In this document: positions 23,676 through 31,939 of the stretch, one piece after another | Layout of the letters: the number at the start of each line of letters is the position of its first letter | How positions within the stretch are numbered: position 1 is the stretch's first letter | NCBI RefSeq assembly: GCF_000974985.2 | Contig: NZ_LAVA02000082.1 | Coordinates: 1 to 53,103, forward strand | Source of the DNA: Streptomyces mangrovisoli | GTDB lineage: Bacteria; Actinomycetota; Actinomycetes; Streptomycetales; Streptomycetaceae | DNA: 53,103 bases | Reading direction: 5' to 3' | Position numbers and translations under genes: made by a program | The notes under the pieces: model-generated | Databases searched by the model: none | What the model was told of the DNA's origin: nothing | Seen by the model: only the letters and a program-made list of their open reading frames with translations

Positions 23676-25127
23676 TCACACCAGTCGGCGGATGTCGCCC
23701 CGCACCCGGTAGAAGCCGCCCGCGGCCGCGTGCAGGCCGTCGACCACGTAGCGCGCGCCGGGCTCGCGTATCGCCCGCGGGAACTGGACGTTCCAGCCGG
23801 TCTCGTAGCCGTCGGAGATGACCTGCACGCGCAGGCGGCCGCCGTCCTGGACGCACTGCACGACGATCGAGCCGCTCGGCGCCCGGGAGACCGTGGCCAC
23901 GGCGGACACGGTGGTGGCCGGGGCGTACGTCGGGACGGCCGCGGCGAGCTTCACGTCGCGGGCCACCGGGACGGTGCCCTGCTGCGCGGCGGCGATGGCC
24001 GCCTCGCTCGCGTCCACGCACACGAGGGAGCCGTCCGTGGTCACCAGGTACAGCCGCTCGTCGTGGTATTGCATCGACAGGGCCGAACCGCCGCCGGTCG
24101 CGAGCTTCCACAGCCGCGTGCCGTGCTCGTCGAAGCAGTACACGGACGACGCGGAGTCCCCCGCGAAGACGAACCGGCCGCCGGGCGAGGTGGCGCACGA
24201 GTACACCGCGCTGTCGCAGGCGTAGGTGGCCTCGATCGCGCCGGTCGCCTTGTCCAGGCGCTGCACCACGCGGTGCCCCGTGCCCGCGTAGACCGCGTCG
24301 GCCTCCTGCCAGCCGAACAGGACGCTGCCGCGGGTCTCGGTGTGCCACAGCTCGCCGCTGCCGTCGGGCGCGTAGGCGGTCACGCCCCGGTGGTGGCCGT
24401 GGTAGACGGCGCGGTCGTCGGCGCGCACCATCCAGGCGTGCTCGCCCTGGCTGCGGCGGGCCCACTGGTGCTCGTCCTCGTGGTCGATGACGGTCAGGCG
24501 GCCGTCCCGGTCGGAGACGTCGAGGACGCCCTCGTGGATGTCCAGCCAGAAGATGTCGACGTCGGCGGCGATGTCGTAGGCGGCGAAGGGCAGTTTGGAG
24601 GAGAGGTCGTAGACCTTGCCGTCGTCGCAGCCCGCGTAGATCCAGAAGTCGTCGGCGACGAGGCACTTCACGCCGTCCGGGAGGCTGAACCGGGAGAGCA
24701 CGGAACCCTCGTGGTCCAGGGTGTACACGTCACCGCCCTCGTTGCCGACCCAGCAGTGGTCGTCGTCGATGTGGATGCCGAACGCCGCCGAGCCGGTGCG
24801 GAAGCGCCACAGCACCGGCGCGACGGAGCGGGCGGTGGACGCGGCCGAGGTCACCTGACGCCGGGTCACCGAGCGCGGGGCGCGCTCGCCGCGCACCGCC
24901 GGGGCGTAGCCCTTGCGGACCTTCTCGCCCACCTTCCTCGCCGCGGCCGCGCGGGCCTTGTCCTCGGTGGGGAACGTCGTCGTCTGCGTCTGGCCGTCGG
25001 CACCGATCCGGCCGTAGCGCACCGTCACCACCAGGCCGTCGACCAGGACCTCGTAGAACTTGTGCGCACCGCCGCCGTCCTGAGACAGCTCCAGATACGT
25101 CGACGACGTCGAAGACGCGGCAGCCAT
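23676..25127 (-). CDS. WGR domain fused to PQQ/WD-type beta-propeller
   Basis: 483 residues. An N-terminal WGR domain (about 10-75) has KFYEVLVDGLVVTVRYGRIG and TTTFPTEDKARAAAARKVGEKVRKGY. After a short linker, about six blades of a PQQ-like or WD-like propeller follow (about 100-370): VLWRFRTGSAAFGIHIDDDH, GDVYTLDHEGSVL, GKVYDLSSKLP, GRLTVIDHED, GVTAYAPDGSGELWHTETRG, VYCFDEHGTRLWKLATGGG. A C-terminal beta domain ends in VVDGLHAAAGGFYRVRGD. There is no signal peptide, so it is probably cytosolic. WGR domains bind nucleic acid in PARP-type proteins; the propeller suggests protein binding. GGGGAGGGG lies 6 nt before ATG. Function unknown. Confidence 0.85.
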   Translation of the reverse strand: MAAASSTSSTYLELSQDGGGAHKFYEVLVDGLVVTVRYGRIGADGQTQTTTFPTEDKARAAAARKVGEKVRKGYAPAVRGERAPRSVTRRQVTSAASTARSVAPVLWRFRTGSAAFGIHIDDDHCWVGNEGGDVYTLDHEGSVLSRFSLPDGVKCLVADDFWIYAGCDDGKVYDLSSKLPFAAYDIAADVDIFWLDIHEGVLDVSDRDGRLTVIDHEDEHQWARRSQGEHAWMVRADDRAVYHGHHRGVTAYAPDGSGELWHTETRGSVLFGWQEADAVYAGTGHRVVQRLDKATGAIEATYACDSAVYSCATSPGGRFVFAGDSASSVYCFDEHGTRLWKLATGGGSALSMQYHDERLYLVTTDGSLVCVDASEAAIAAAQQGTVPVARDVKLAAAVPTYAPATTVSAVATVSRAPSGSIVVQCVQDGGRLRVQVISDGYETGWNVQFPRAIREPGARYVVDGLHAAAGGFYRVRGDIRRLV

Positions 25128-25185
25128 GACAGACCCCTCCCCATGACGGACCCGCGGCCGTTCCGGCGAGCCCAGTGATCACAGA

Positions 25186-25839
25186 CTAGGAGCCACCACT
25201 GACAACGCCCCCGGACACCGGCGGGCGCCGGGTCCTGCGTTCCCGCGCCCAGCCGAGCAGCAGCACCGAGCACAGGGCCGCGCACGCGCACCACGTGGAG
25301 ACGAACTCCAGCTCCCACAGCAGCAGGCAGCCCAGGGCACCGGCCGCGACCGCGGCCCCGAGGACGACCAGGCGGCGGTCCCCGGACAGCAGCAGGGAGC
25401 CGACGGTGGCCAGCAGATAGCCCGCGATCAGCAGGCCGCCGTGCGAGAGACCGAGCGCGTAGCCGACCGTGTGGCCGCGGATGTCGGCGGTCACCGGGCC
25501 GACCGCGATGGCGTACGCGAGACACGCGGCGGTCACCGCTCCGGCCGCCAGGGTCGGCAGCAGGCGGCCGCGGGCGCGGCGGGGCGCGGCGCACACCACC
25601 GCCACCGGCACGTACAGCGCGAGCACGGGCAGGGCGATGACGGCCCAGGCGACGGTCGCGGGCCCGCCGCCGCCTCCGGCGCGCCACACCGCCGCCTCGA
25701 CGAGCTGATGGGCGCCGAGCAGCAACGGCAGGGCGGCCAGGGGCAGATCGCGGCGGTCGCGCACCTGCGTCACACACGCCACGCCCACCGCCGTGACACC
25801 CACGCCCGCCACCAGATCGGCCGTCGCACTCCAGCACAT
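25186..25839 (-). CDS. DUF6629-like multi-pass membrane protein
   Basis: A 217-residue membrane protein beginning MCWSATADLVAGVGV, a recognised start for a family of uncharacterised actinomycete proteins. About seven hydrophobic helices carry a GAHQLVEAAVW motif in helix 2 and a GYALGLSHGGLLIAGYL segment. It ends with a short basic/Ser tail. ATG 25839 is chosen because the longer frame to 26040 encodes a Pro/Arg-rich stretch. Function unknown; a haemolysin-III-like or sensor role has no support here. Confidence 0.75.
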   Translation of the reverse strand: MCWSATADLVAGVGVTAVGVACVTQVRDRRDLPLAALPLLLGAHQLVEAAVWRAGGGGGPATVAWAVIALPVLALYVPVAVVCAAPRRARGRLLPTLAAGAVTAACLAYAIAVGPVTADIRGHTVGYALGLSHGGLLIAGYLLATVGSLLLSGDRRLVVLGAAVAAGALGCLLLWELEFVSTWCACAALCSVLLLGWARERRTRRPPVSGGVVSGGS

Positions 25840-26078
25840 CGCGCCACCAGGGTTCGGTCCGGAACCAACCTCAACAGGGTGCACCGTGACGGCCGTGGCC
25901 ACGCGTCGGGCCGGTGGCGTTTCGGGCGCGGGAGGGGGAACGGACGGCACCCGCCGCACTGGAGGGGTTGTGCGCTCCACCCCCGCCCGCGCGTGTCGCC
26001 CCGCGCCATGGATGATGGGCGGGCCGACGCACCACCTCACCGCCCGAACGGGCCGAACAGCGGGAGGAATCCGCCACC

Positions 26079-26294
26079 ATGAGCAACCCCTACACCTACG
26101 AGTACAAGGTCGTCACCTTCCGCGAGTCGCTCATCGGCGACGCCCTGGACAGCGACAAGCTGGAGAAGGTGCTCAACAAGAACGCGGAGGACGGCTGGCA
26201 CCTGAAGGCCATCACCTCCGCCGACGTCAAGGGCCGCATAGGCCCCGGCGCCGTCGAGGGCCTGCTGCTCACCTTCGAGCGCCCGCGCGCCTGA
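26079..26294 (+). CDS. DUF4177 small protein
   Basis: A 71-residue protein beginning MSNPYTYEYKVVTFRESL with LEKVLNKNAEDGWHLKAITS and a final LLLTFERP, matching the DUF4177 pattern of a beta-alpha-beta fold. GGAGG lies 11 nt before ATG. It is monocistronic: a divergent gene lies upstream and strong hairpins lie directly downstream. Function unknown. Confidence 0.9.
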   Translation: MSNPYTYEYKVVTFRESLIGDALDSDKLEKVLNKNAEDGWHLKAITSADVKGRIGPGAVEGLLLTFERPRA

Positions 26295-26303
26295 CACGTC
26301 GAG

Positions 26304-26359
26304 GCCGGGCGTGTGGCCCGGCCGCACGGCGGGGCGGGAACGGCGGTTCCCGCCCCGCC
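26304..26359 (+). terminator. Two hairpins after DUF4177
   Basis: GCCGGGC-GTGTG-GCCCGGC (26304-26322) is followed by a perfect 14-bp stem GGCGGGGCGGGAAC with a 4-nt loop (26328-26359). This is the strongest terminator candidate of the left half. Confidence 0.85.
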
Positions 26360-26587
26360 CTGCGGGCCGCCGCGCGGCTCGTGACGCGGCCCTGCCGGAC
26401 GGCACGGGTCGCACCGGCTCACCCGTTGAACCACCCGGCGGCAGCACGCGTACCTGTCCTCGCGAGCTGCGCACGAGGAAAGGGTTGAGCGATTTCACTG
26501 CAATCGAGTCGTCCGGTCGAAGGCGTCGGCGAGCCGGCCCCGCGCGGCCCCGGAACGAGTCCGCTCCCGGCACCCGCCAACCGCCAG

Positions 26588-27730
26588 GTGAGGGGTCTGG
26601 ACGGCCTGCGCGGTCTGGCGGCTCTGTATGTCGTGCTGTTCCACTGCTGGTTGTACACCTTCCCCGGCTATCCCCGCAGTACGGCGCCGCGTTGGCTGGA
26701 GGCGCTGATGTTCGGGCGCCTGGCCGTGGTCTTCTTCCTGGTGCTCTCCGGTTTCTCGCTGGCCATCGCCCCGGCGCGCAAGGGCTGGAGTTCCGGCGGG
26801 GTGGGCCGGTTCCTGCGCCGCCGCGCCTGGCGCATCCTGCCGCCGTACTGGGCGGCGCTGGTGATGAGCCTGGTCTTCTCCTGGTTCGTGGTGCCGGCCT
26901 CGCACTTCGGGCCGCCCACCGGTGCGACGGTCCTCGTGTACGGCCTCGTCGCCCAGGACGTCATCACCGCTCCGACCCCGAACGGCGCGTTCTGGTCGAT
27001 CGGGGTGGAGTCCGAGCTGTATCTCCTCTTCCCGCTCCTGCTGCTCGTGCGGCGCAGGTGGGGTGCCGTGGCCACGGTCGCGTGCGTGGCGCTGCCGGTG
27101 ATCGCCTACGGCCTCACCGCGCCGGGCGCGTCGCCCGTGGAGGGCGGAGGCGGGCTCGCCCCGCATCTCGCTCCCGTCTTCGTCGCCGGCGTGGTGGGCG
27201 CCGGGGTCGTCGCCGCGTCCGACCGGGTACGGCGCCTGCCGTGGGCGTGGTTCGCCGTCCTGGCCGCCGTGCCCGTCGTGCTGCTCGGCCTCGCCCGGGG
27301 CTCGGTGTGGACGGTGAACCACTACTTCTGGGTGGACCTCGCCGTCGCCCCCGCCATGGCCATGCTGCTCGCGGCGGTCGCCACCGGCCGCCCCGCGGTC
27401 CTCGTACGGCTGCTCACCACGCGCCCCCTGCGCGCGCTCGGCGACTTCTCCTACAGCCTCTACCTGATCCATCTGCCGATCGTGATGGCCGTGATCCGCC
27501 GGGTGGCCCCGCACTTCGTCGCCCCCGGGCTACCCACGTTCGGGTTCACCCTCGCCGTGGCCGTGCCGGTCTCGGTGGCCGGGGCCTGGGTCTTCGCGAA
27601 GATCTTCGAGTTGCCGTTCAAGCGCAACAGATCCTGGAAATCCTTGGTGATAGTGGGTGGTTCCGGGCCGCTCGGCAGGAACCCGAGAGATCGTCAACGG
27701 CCTTACGAGGGAGAGGCCGAACGGATCTGA
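26588..27730 (+). CDS. Acyltransferase 3 family membrane protein (start uncertain)
   Basis: About 380 residues with ten or so hydrophobic helices, of the acyltransferase-3/OafA type that O-acylates surface glycans or antibiotics. Hallmarks: RGLDGLRGLAALYVVLFHCW at the very start, FFLVLSGFSL, RRRAWRILPPYWAAL, FWSIGVESELYLLFPL and FSYSLYLIHLPI. The GTG at 26588 cuts into the first conserved motif and has no ribosome binding site. The same frame is open back to a TGA at 26486. ATT at 26492 has AGGAAAGGG exactly 7 nt upstream and would add 32 residues with high GC3, so a rare ATT (or CTG 26498) start is plausible. Partner glycan unknown; the polysaccharide operon lies 4 kb away. Confidence 0.85.
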   Translation: MRGLDGLRGLAALYVVLFHCWLYTFPGYPRSTAPRWLEALMFGRLAVVFFLVLSGFSLAIAPARKGWSSGGVGRFLRRRAWRILPPYWAALVMSLVFSWFVVPASHFGPPTGATVLVYGLVAQDVITAPTPNGAFWSIGVESELYLLFPLLLLVRRRWGAVATVACVALPVIAYGLTAPGASPVEGGGGLAPHLAPVFVAGVVGAGVVAASDRVRRLPWAWFAVLAAVPVVLLGLARGSVWTVNHYFWVDLAVAPAMAMLLAAVATGRPAVLVRLLTTRPLRALGDFSYSLYLIHLPIVMAVIRRVAPHFVAPGLPTFGFTLAVAVPVSVAGAWVFAKIFELPFKRNRSWKSLVIVGGSGPLGRNPRDRQRPYEGEAERI

Positions 27731-27913
27731 CAAGGCGGCGGGCGCGAGCGGCGCCGCCAAAGGCGCCCCGACGCCGGGCCGCCCGCGATCCTTCGGTTTC
27801 CGGACACCGTGGCGTCACGGCGGGCGGGGAGGTTTCCGCCGTCCCCCGTGTTGTCCCACATCCGTCCGCCCCAGCCTCTCGTGGGCGCGTGACGCGGAAG
27901 GATGACGTGCGCC

Positions 27914-28915
27914 ATGTCCCTGCTTCCGCTCGACGACGTGGTCGAGGCGGCGCCCGTCGCCGCCGTACCGGCCCCCTCCCCCTCCCGGCCGCTGCGCCTG
28001 GCCCTGACCCTGCTGCCGCTGGTGCTGATCGCCGGATGGGCGGTGACCGACTGGGAGTCGGCCCGCGGCGGGGCCGCCCGGCTGGCCGTCGCCGACCCCT
28101 GGTGGCTGCTGGCCGCCCTGCTGCTCACCGCGCTCGGCTGGGTGGCCGCCGCGTGCGTGCGGCAGGGGGCCGTGGTCGACCGCCTGCCGCCGGGCCCGCT
28201 GCTGGCCTCCCAGTTCGCCGCGGGCGTCGCCAACCACCTGCTGCCGGCCAGTATCGGGGCGCACGCGGTGACGCTGCGCTTCCTCCAGCGCCAGAACGTG
28301 CCCTTCGCCCGGGCGACCGCCTCGCTGGCCCTGTACTCCCTGGCCAAGCCCGTCGCGAAGACGGCCGTGCTGCTCGTCTTCTTCCTCGCCTGCCCGGACA
28401 TGCTGCGGCTGCGCGCCGTACTGCCGGGCAGCCGCACGCTGTGGACGGCCGTGGTCGCGGCGACGTCCGGCGCCGCGGCGGCCGGTCTCGCGGTGACGTT
28501 CGTACGGCCGTTGCGGCGCCCGGTCATCGGATTCCTGCGCACCGCGCTGTGCGACGCGCGGGAGTTGCACCGGCGGCCCAGCCGGGTGCTCGCGCTGTGG
28601 GGCGGGGCCGCCGCCGCTCCGCTGCTCCAGGCCAGCGTGATCGCCGCGGTGGGCGCGGCGCTCGGCCTGCACCTGTCGTGGGCGCAGGTGGTGCTCGCGT
28701 TCCTGGCCGCGTCCACCGCGGTCGGCGCCGTGCCCGCGCCGGGCGGCATCGGGCCCGTGGACGCGGCGCTGGTGTACACGATGTCCGCGGCCTACGGCAC
28801 GCCGGTGGGCATCGGCACGGCCACCGTCGTCACCTACCGGGTCCTGACGGTGTGGCTGCCGCTGGTACCCGGCGCGTTCGTGCTCTCCGCGCTCGTCCAC
28901 CGCAAGGTCCTGTGA
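27914..28915 (+). CDS. Lysylphosphatidylglycerol-synthase-TM-like (YbhN/UPF0104) membrane protein
   Basis: 333 residues, eight or so hydrophobic helices, matching the flippase-like transmembrane half of LPG synthase without the catalytic aminoacyl-transfer domain. Motifs: FAAGVANHLLPASIGAHAVTLRFL, YSLAKPVAKTAVLL and the diagnostic AVPAPGGIGPVDAALVYTMSAAYG, YRVLTVWLPLVPG. ATG 27914 is preferred over 27902 because GGAAGG abuts 27902 but lies 12 nt before 27914. Lipid or lipid-linked intermediate transport is inferred from the family. It is 183 nt from the acyltransferase on the same strand. Confidence 0.88.
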   Translation: MSLLPLDDVVEAAPVAAVPAPSPSRPLRLALTLLPLVLIAGWAVTDWESARGGAARLAVADPWWLLAALLLTALGWVAAACVRQGAVVDRLPPGPLLASQFAAGVANHLLPASIGAHAVTLRFLQRQNVPFARATASLALYSLAKPVAKTAVLLVFFLACPDMLRLRAVLPGSRTLWTAVVAATSGAAAAGLAVTFVRPLRRPVIGFLRTALCDARELHRRPSRVLALWGGAAAAPLLQASVIAAVGAALGLHLSWAQVVLAFLAASTAVGAVPAPGGIGPVDAALVYTMSAAYGTPVGIGTATVVTYRVLTVWLPLVPGAFVLSALVHRKVL

Positions 28916-28944
28916 GCCGGACCCGAGGGCGTGCGCACACGACG

Positions 28945-28989
28945 GGAGGGCTGTCCGGCACCGCGGGAGTCGGTGCCGGACAGCCCTCC
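28945..28989. terminator. Bidirectional terminator, 18-bp perfect stem
   Basis: GGAGGGCTGTCCGGCACC pairs exactly with the segment at 28972-28989 around a 9-nt loop. It lies between convergent genes ending at 28915 and 29025. Confidence 0.9.
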
Positions 28990-29024
28990 GACACCGACTC
29001 CCCTGCTTCATCCGCGTGTTGGTC

Positions 29025-30908
29025 TCAGCTCAGGGCGAACTTCTGGGCGGCGGAGCCGTTGCAGTCGTAGATCTGCAGCCGGGTGCCGTTGGCGGTCGCG
29101 CCACTGGGCGAGTCCAGGCAGCGCCCGGACTGCGGGTTGAGCAGCGAACCGTCCGACTGCTGCACCCAGTTCTGCCCGCCGACGCCGTTGCAGTCCCACA
29201 ACTCGACCTGGGTGCCGTTGGCGGTGCCGTTGCCGACGATGTCCAGGCAGCGGCCGAGCGTCGCGAGCGCACCGCTGGAGCGGTGGTACCAGTGCTGGTC
29301 GACGGCGTAGGACTGGCAGTCCCACAGCTGCACGGCCGCGCCGTTGCCGCCGGTGTCGTCGGCGGCGACATCGAGGCACTTGCTGCCGGGGCCGACGGCC
29401 GGTGCGCCGCCGTTGACCGAGAACTGCTGCGCGGTGGAGCCGTTGCAGTCGTAGATCTGCAGCCGGGTGCCGTTGGCGGTGGCGCCGCTGGGCGAGTCCA
29501 GGCAGCGCCCGGACTGCGGGTTGAGCAGCGAGCCGTTGGACTGCTGCACCCACTTCTGGCCGCCGACGCCGTTGCAGTCCCAGAGTTCGACCTTGGTGCC
29601 GTTGGCGGTGCCGTTGCCAACGATGTCGAGGCACTTGCCGATGGTGGACAGGGAGCCGTTCGCGTTGTGCTGCCAGTGCTGGTCCTCGGCGTACGTCTGG
29701 CAGTCCCACAGCTGTACGGCGGTGCCGTTGCCGCCGGTGTCGTCGGCGGCGGCGTCGACGCACTTGCCGCCCGGCCCGGTGACCGTGCCCTGCGGTCCGT
29801 TGGGCACGTCCGTCGCACCGGAGTATCCGACGGAGACGATGTTGGCCTGGACGGAGTTCTCCGCGGCGTCGGTGGGGTAGCCCGAGACCATCACGCCCTC
29901 GAAGAAGGTGCCCCGGTTCCAGTTGCTGTTGTCGCCGCCGGTGCCCAGGATGATGCCGCCCTCCTGGTGCATGGGCTGGTAGCCGCCGCGGGTGGGCAGC
30001 GCCCCGTCCCACCAGGTCGACAGGGAGCCGGACTGGGAGTTGCCGCCCTTCAACGCGTATTTCGTCTGGCCGTTGTTCTTCAGTACGGCGGTCACGAACG
30101 CGCTGCTGTTGCCCTGGTTGGCGGTGTTGGAGCCGTTGTCGCCCTGGAACATGCCGTTCTCCATGTCGGCCTCGACCCAGGGGCCGGATCCGGTGCAGGG
30201 CGAGAAGTAGCACGTGGTGGCGATGGATACGGCGTCCATGTGCCCGTTGCCGGTGTCGGCCGGGGTGCTCTCGGCGTTGCCGTAGTCGAAGCAGCAGTCC
30301 GAGCCGACGTGGGTGCCGCTGGCGACCATGTAGGCGCCCTCCGCCTGGCCGTTGACGGCGACACCGGAGGCCACGCCGGTGTAGCGGTAGCCGACGCCCG
30401 GGGAGACCCAGATGCCGTAGACCTTGTGCCCGCCGGCCGTGACCGCGATCTCGCTCGCGTCCGCGCCCCGGTCGGCGCCCATGCCGGAGGTGCCCGCGGG
30501 GCCCGGGGTGAGGTCGTTGTGGCGTGACGTCTGGTCGTACACCTTGGTGATGCGGCAGGTGGTGTTCTGGCAGAAGGAGTCCTGCTGGCCGGCGTTGGCG
30601 TAACCGCCCTGGGCCAGCAGGCCGATGTCCGACGTGGCTCCGTCCGAGGCCCGGGTCACCTGGTACAGCGCGCCGTTGTACGACGCGAACAGGGCGCGCG
30701 TGGTGCTGTGCGCGGCGACGCAGGGCGTGCCCGCGGCGCTGTAGATGTCGCACGGCAGGGAGGTGGCGGCCTGCGACACCGCGGGGAAGCCGATCAGCAG
30801 GCCGACGACGAGGCCGAGGACCGACAGCACGCCGGCCGCGGCTCTGGCCAGTCCGAGCGGTCGGCACCCGGAGGCCGCGCCCCCGGAATCATTTTTTGGC
30901 ATATGCAT
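29025..30908 (-). CDS. Secreted GH54 alpha-L-arabinofuranosidase with two ricin-type lectin domains
   Basis: 627 residues. The signal peptide has a hydrophobic core around residues 22-42 and probable SQA-AT cleavage near 47. The catalytic domain (about 50-370) is the AbfB/GH54 jelly roll. DCCFDYGNAE holds the expected nucleophile (Glu about 213) and GTGGDNSNW the acid/base (Asp about 326); MENGMFQGDNG is also conserved. Instead of the usual CBM42, two ricin B lectin domains (about 378-500 and 505-627) follow, with repeated LWDC, KCLDI and QW motifs. Should release arabinose from arabinoxylan or arabinan outside the cell. ATG 30908 has AGGGA 4 nt upstream; ATG 30902 is an alternative. Confidence 0.93.
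   Translation of the reverse strand: MHMPKNDSGGAASGCRPLGLARAAAGVLSVLGLVVGLLIGFPAVSQAATSLPCDIYSAAGTPCVAAHSTTRALFASYNGALYQVTRASDGATSDIGLLAQGGYANAGQQDSFCQNTTCRITKVYDQTSRHNDLTPGPAGTSGMGADRGADASEIAVTAGGHKVYGIWVSPGVGYRYTGVASGVAVNGQAEGAYMVASGTHVGSDCCFDYGNAESTPADTGNGHMDAVSIATTCYFSPCTGSGPWVEADMENGMFQGDNGSNTANQGNSSAFVTAVLKNNGQTKYALKGGNSQSGSLSTWWDGALPTRGGYQPMHQEGGIILGTGGDNSNWNRGTFFEGVMVSGYPTDAAENSVQANIVSVGYSGATDVPNGPQGTVTGPGGKCVDAAADDTGGNGTAVQLWDCQTYAEDQHWQHNANGSLSTIGKCLDIVGNGTANGTKVELWDCNGVGGQKWVQQSNGSLLNPQSGRCLDSPSGATANGTRLQIYDCNGSTAQQFSVNGGAPAVGPGSKCLDVAADDTGGNGAAVQLWDCQSYAVDQHWYHRSSGALATLGRCLDIVGNGTANGTQVELWDCNGVGGQNWVQQSDGSLLNPQSGRCLDSPSGATANGTRLQIYDCNGSAAQKFALS
29037..29804. repeat. 384-bp tandem duplication encoding the two lectin domains
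   Basis: The same sequence recurs at an exact 384-bp offset: GAGCCGTTGCAGTCGTAGAT at 29053 and at 29437, and GGCAGCGCCCGGACTGCGGG at about 29115 and 29500. Runs of identity exceed what protein constraint alone would keep, since synonymous positions match too. This implies a recent duplication or ongoing gene conversion. Confidence 0.85.
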
Positions 30909-30986
30909 GACATCCCTTACTGAGTGTGCCGTTCTGTGGGGATCGCACCAGATGTCCATGGATGCTGCTGGTGGTGAGTCGGCTGG

Positions 30987-31015
30987 AACCTACGCACGCT
31001 GTTGGTACGCGTCAA
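30987..31015 (-). promoter_or_regulatory. Housekeeping-type promoter of the GH54 gene
   Basis: On the minus strand TTGACG (31015-31010), a 17-nt spacer and TAGGTT (30992-30987) give a near-consensus actinomycete promoter, with transcription expected near 30980 and a leader of about 70 nt. Directly upstream is an AT-rich island with two TTTGTTTC direct repeats (31018-31025 and 31066-31073, plus-strand reading), possible regulator sites. Confidence 0.65.
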
Positions 31016-31119
31016 TATTTGTTTCATTTTCTGGTGCAGACCCGGGATCCACCCGTCCGAATATGTTTGTTTCTTTGGCCTGGACCATCTCTTTCCGGCC
31101 ATGACGGCGGTGCCGCGTC

Positions 31120-31929
31120 GTGGAGGCGACCGGTCGGCCACCTTCACCGGCCGCTCCGGGGCACCGGACCCCGACCCGTCACGACCGCGCGGTGATCGCG
31201 ACCAAGGCCGGACTGGAGGCCGTCGAGCCCACCGGCGGACCCGGCGGCTCCCCGCTGGTCCGGCCGAACGGCCGGCCGGAGCACGTCCGCGCCGCCATCG
31301 ACGCCTCGCTGCGCCGCCTGGGCACCGACCAGGTCGAGCTCTGGCAGCTCCACCGCGTCGACCCCGAGGTCCCGCTGGAGGAGACCTGGGGTGCGATGGC
31401 CGAGGCCGTCACGGCGGGCAAGGCGCGCCACCTCGGCCTGTCCGAGGTCGGCGTGGACCAGATCCGGCGTGCCCAGGCGATCCACCCGGTCACCACCGTG
31501 CAGTCCGAGTTCTCCCTCTGGACCCGTGACGTGCGCGCCGAGGTGCTGCCCTACTGCCAGGAGCACGGCATCGGGCTGCTGCCGTACTCGCCGCTGGGCC
31601 GCGGCTTCCTGCTCGGCCGGTTCGGCTCGTTCGACGAGCTGCCCGAGCACGACCAGCGGCGGCGGCTGCCCCGCTTCCAGCAGGACAACCTGCGGGCCAA
31701 CCTCCGTATCGCGGCCGGGGTCCGCGCGGTGGCCGACCGGCTCGGGGCCACCCCCGCCCAGGCCGCCCTCGCCTGGCTGCACGCCCAGGGGCCGTACGTG
31801 GTCCCGATCCCCGGCACCAAGACGCCCAAGTACCTCGCGGACAACGTGAGTTCGGCGGAGGTCCGGCTGTCCGCGGCCGACCTGGCCGAACTCGACGGTC
31901 TCCCGGCTCCGGTCGGCGCGCGGTACTGA
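31120..31929 (+). pseudogene. 5'-truncated aldo/keto reductase remnant
   Basis: From about 31186 the frame encodes the later part of an aldo/keto reductase: RAVIATKAGLE (the catalytic-Lys strand), VRAAIDASLRRLGTDQVELW, the His of QLHRVDPEVP, GLSEV, QSEFSLWTRD, PYSPLGRGFLLG and VPIPGTKTPKYL. The N-terminal 60-75 residues of the barrel, with the catalytic Asp and Tyr (DTADxYG), are missing. Upstream codons are Pro/Arg-rich, unrelated, and the GTG at 31120 lacks a ribosome site. A complete member has about 320-330 residues; 250 remain. No internal stop or frameshift is seen, so the loss looks like a clean 5' deletion, perhaps recent. Confidence 0.8.
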
Positions 31930-31939
31930 CCGGGCCTCG

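Noticed and set aside
26311..29070. A 919-residue plus-strand frame through the acyltransferase and flippase-like genes
   Set aside because: An out-of-frame reading of both membrane protein genes with no domain. It also crosses the terminators.
30909..31119. A small gene between GH54 and the reductase remnant
   Set aside because: Short frames in both directions have AT-rich, non-coding composition. The region reads as a promoter.
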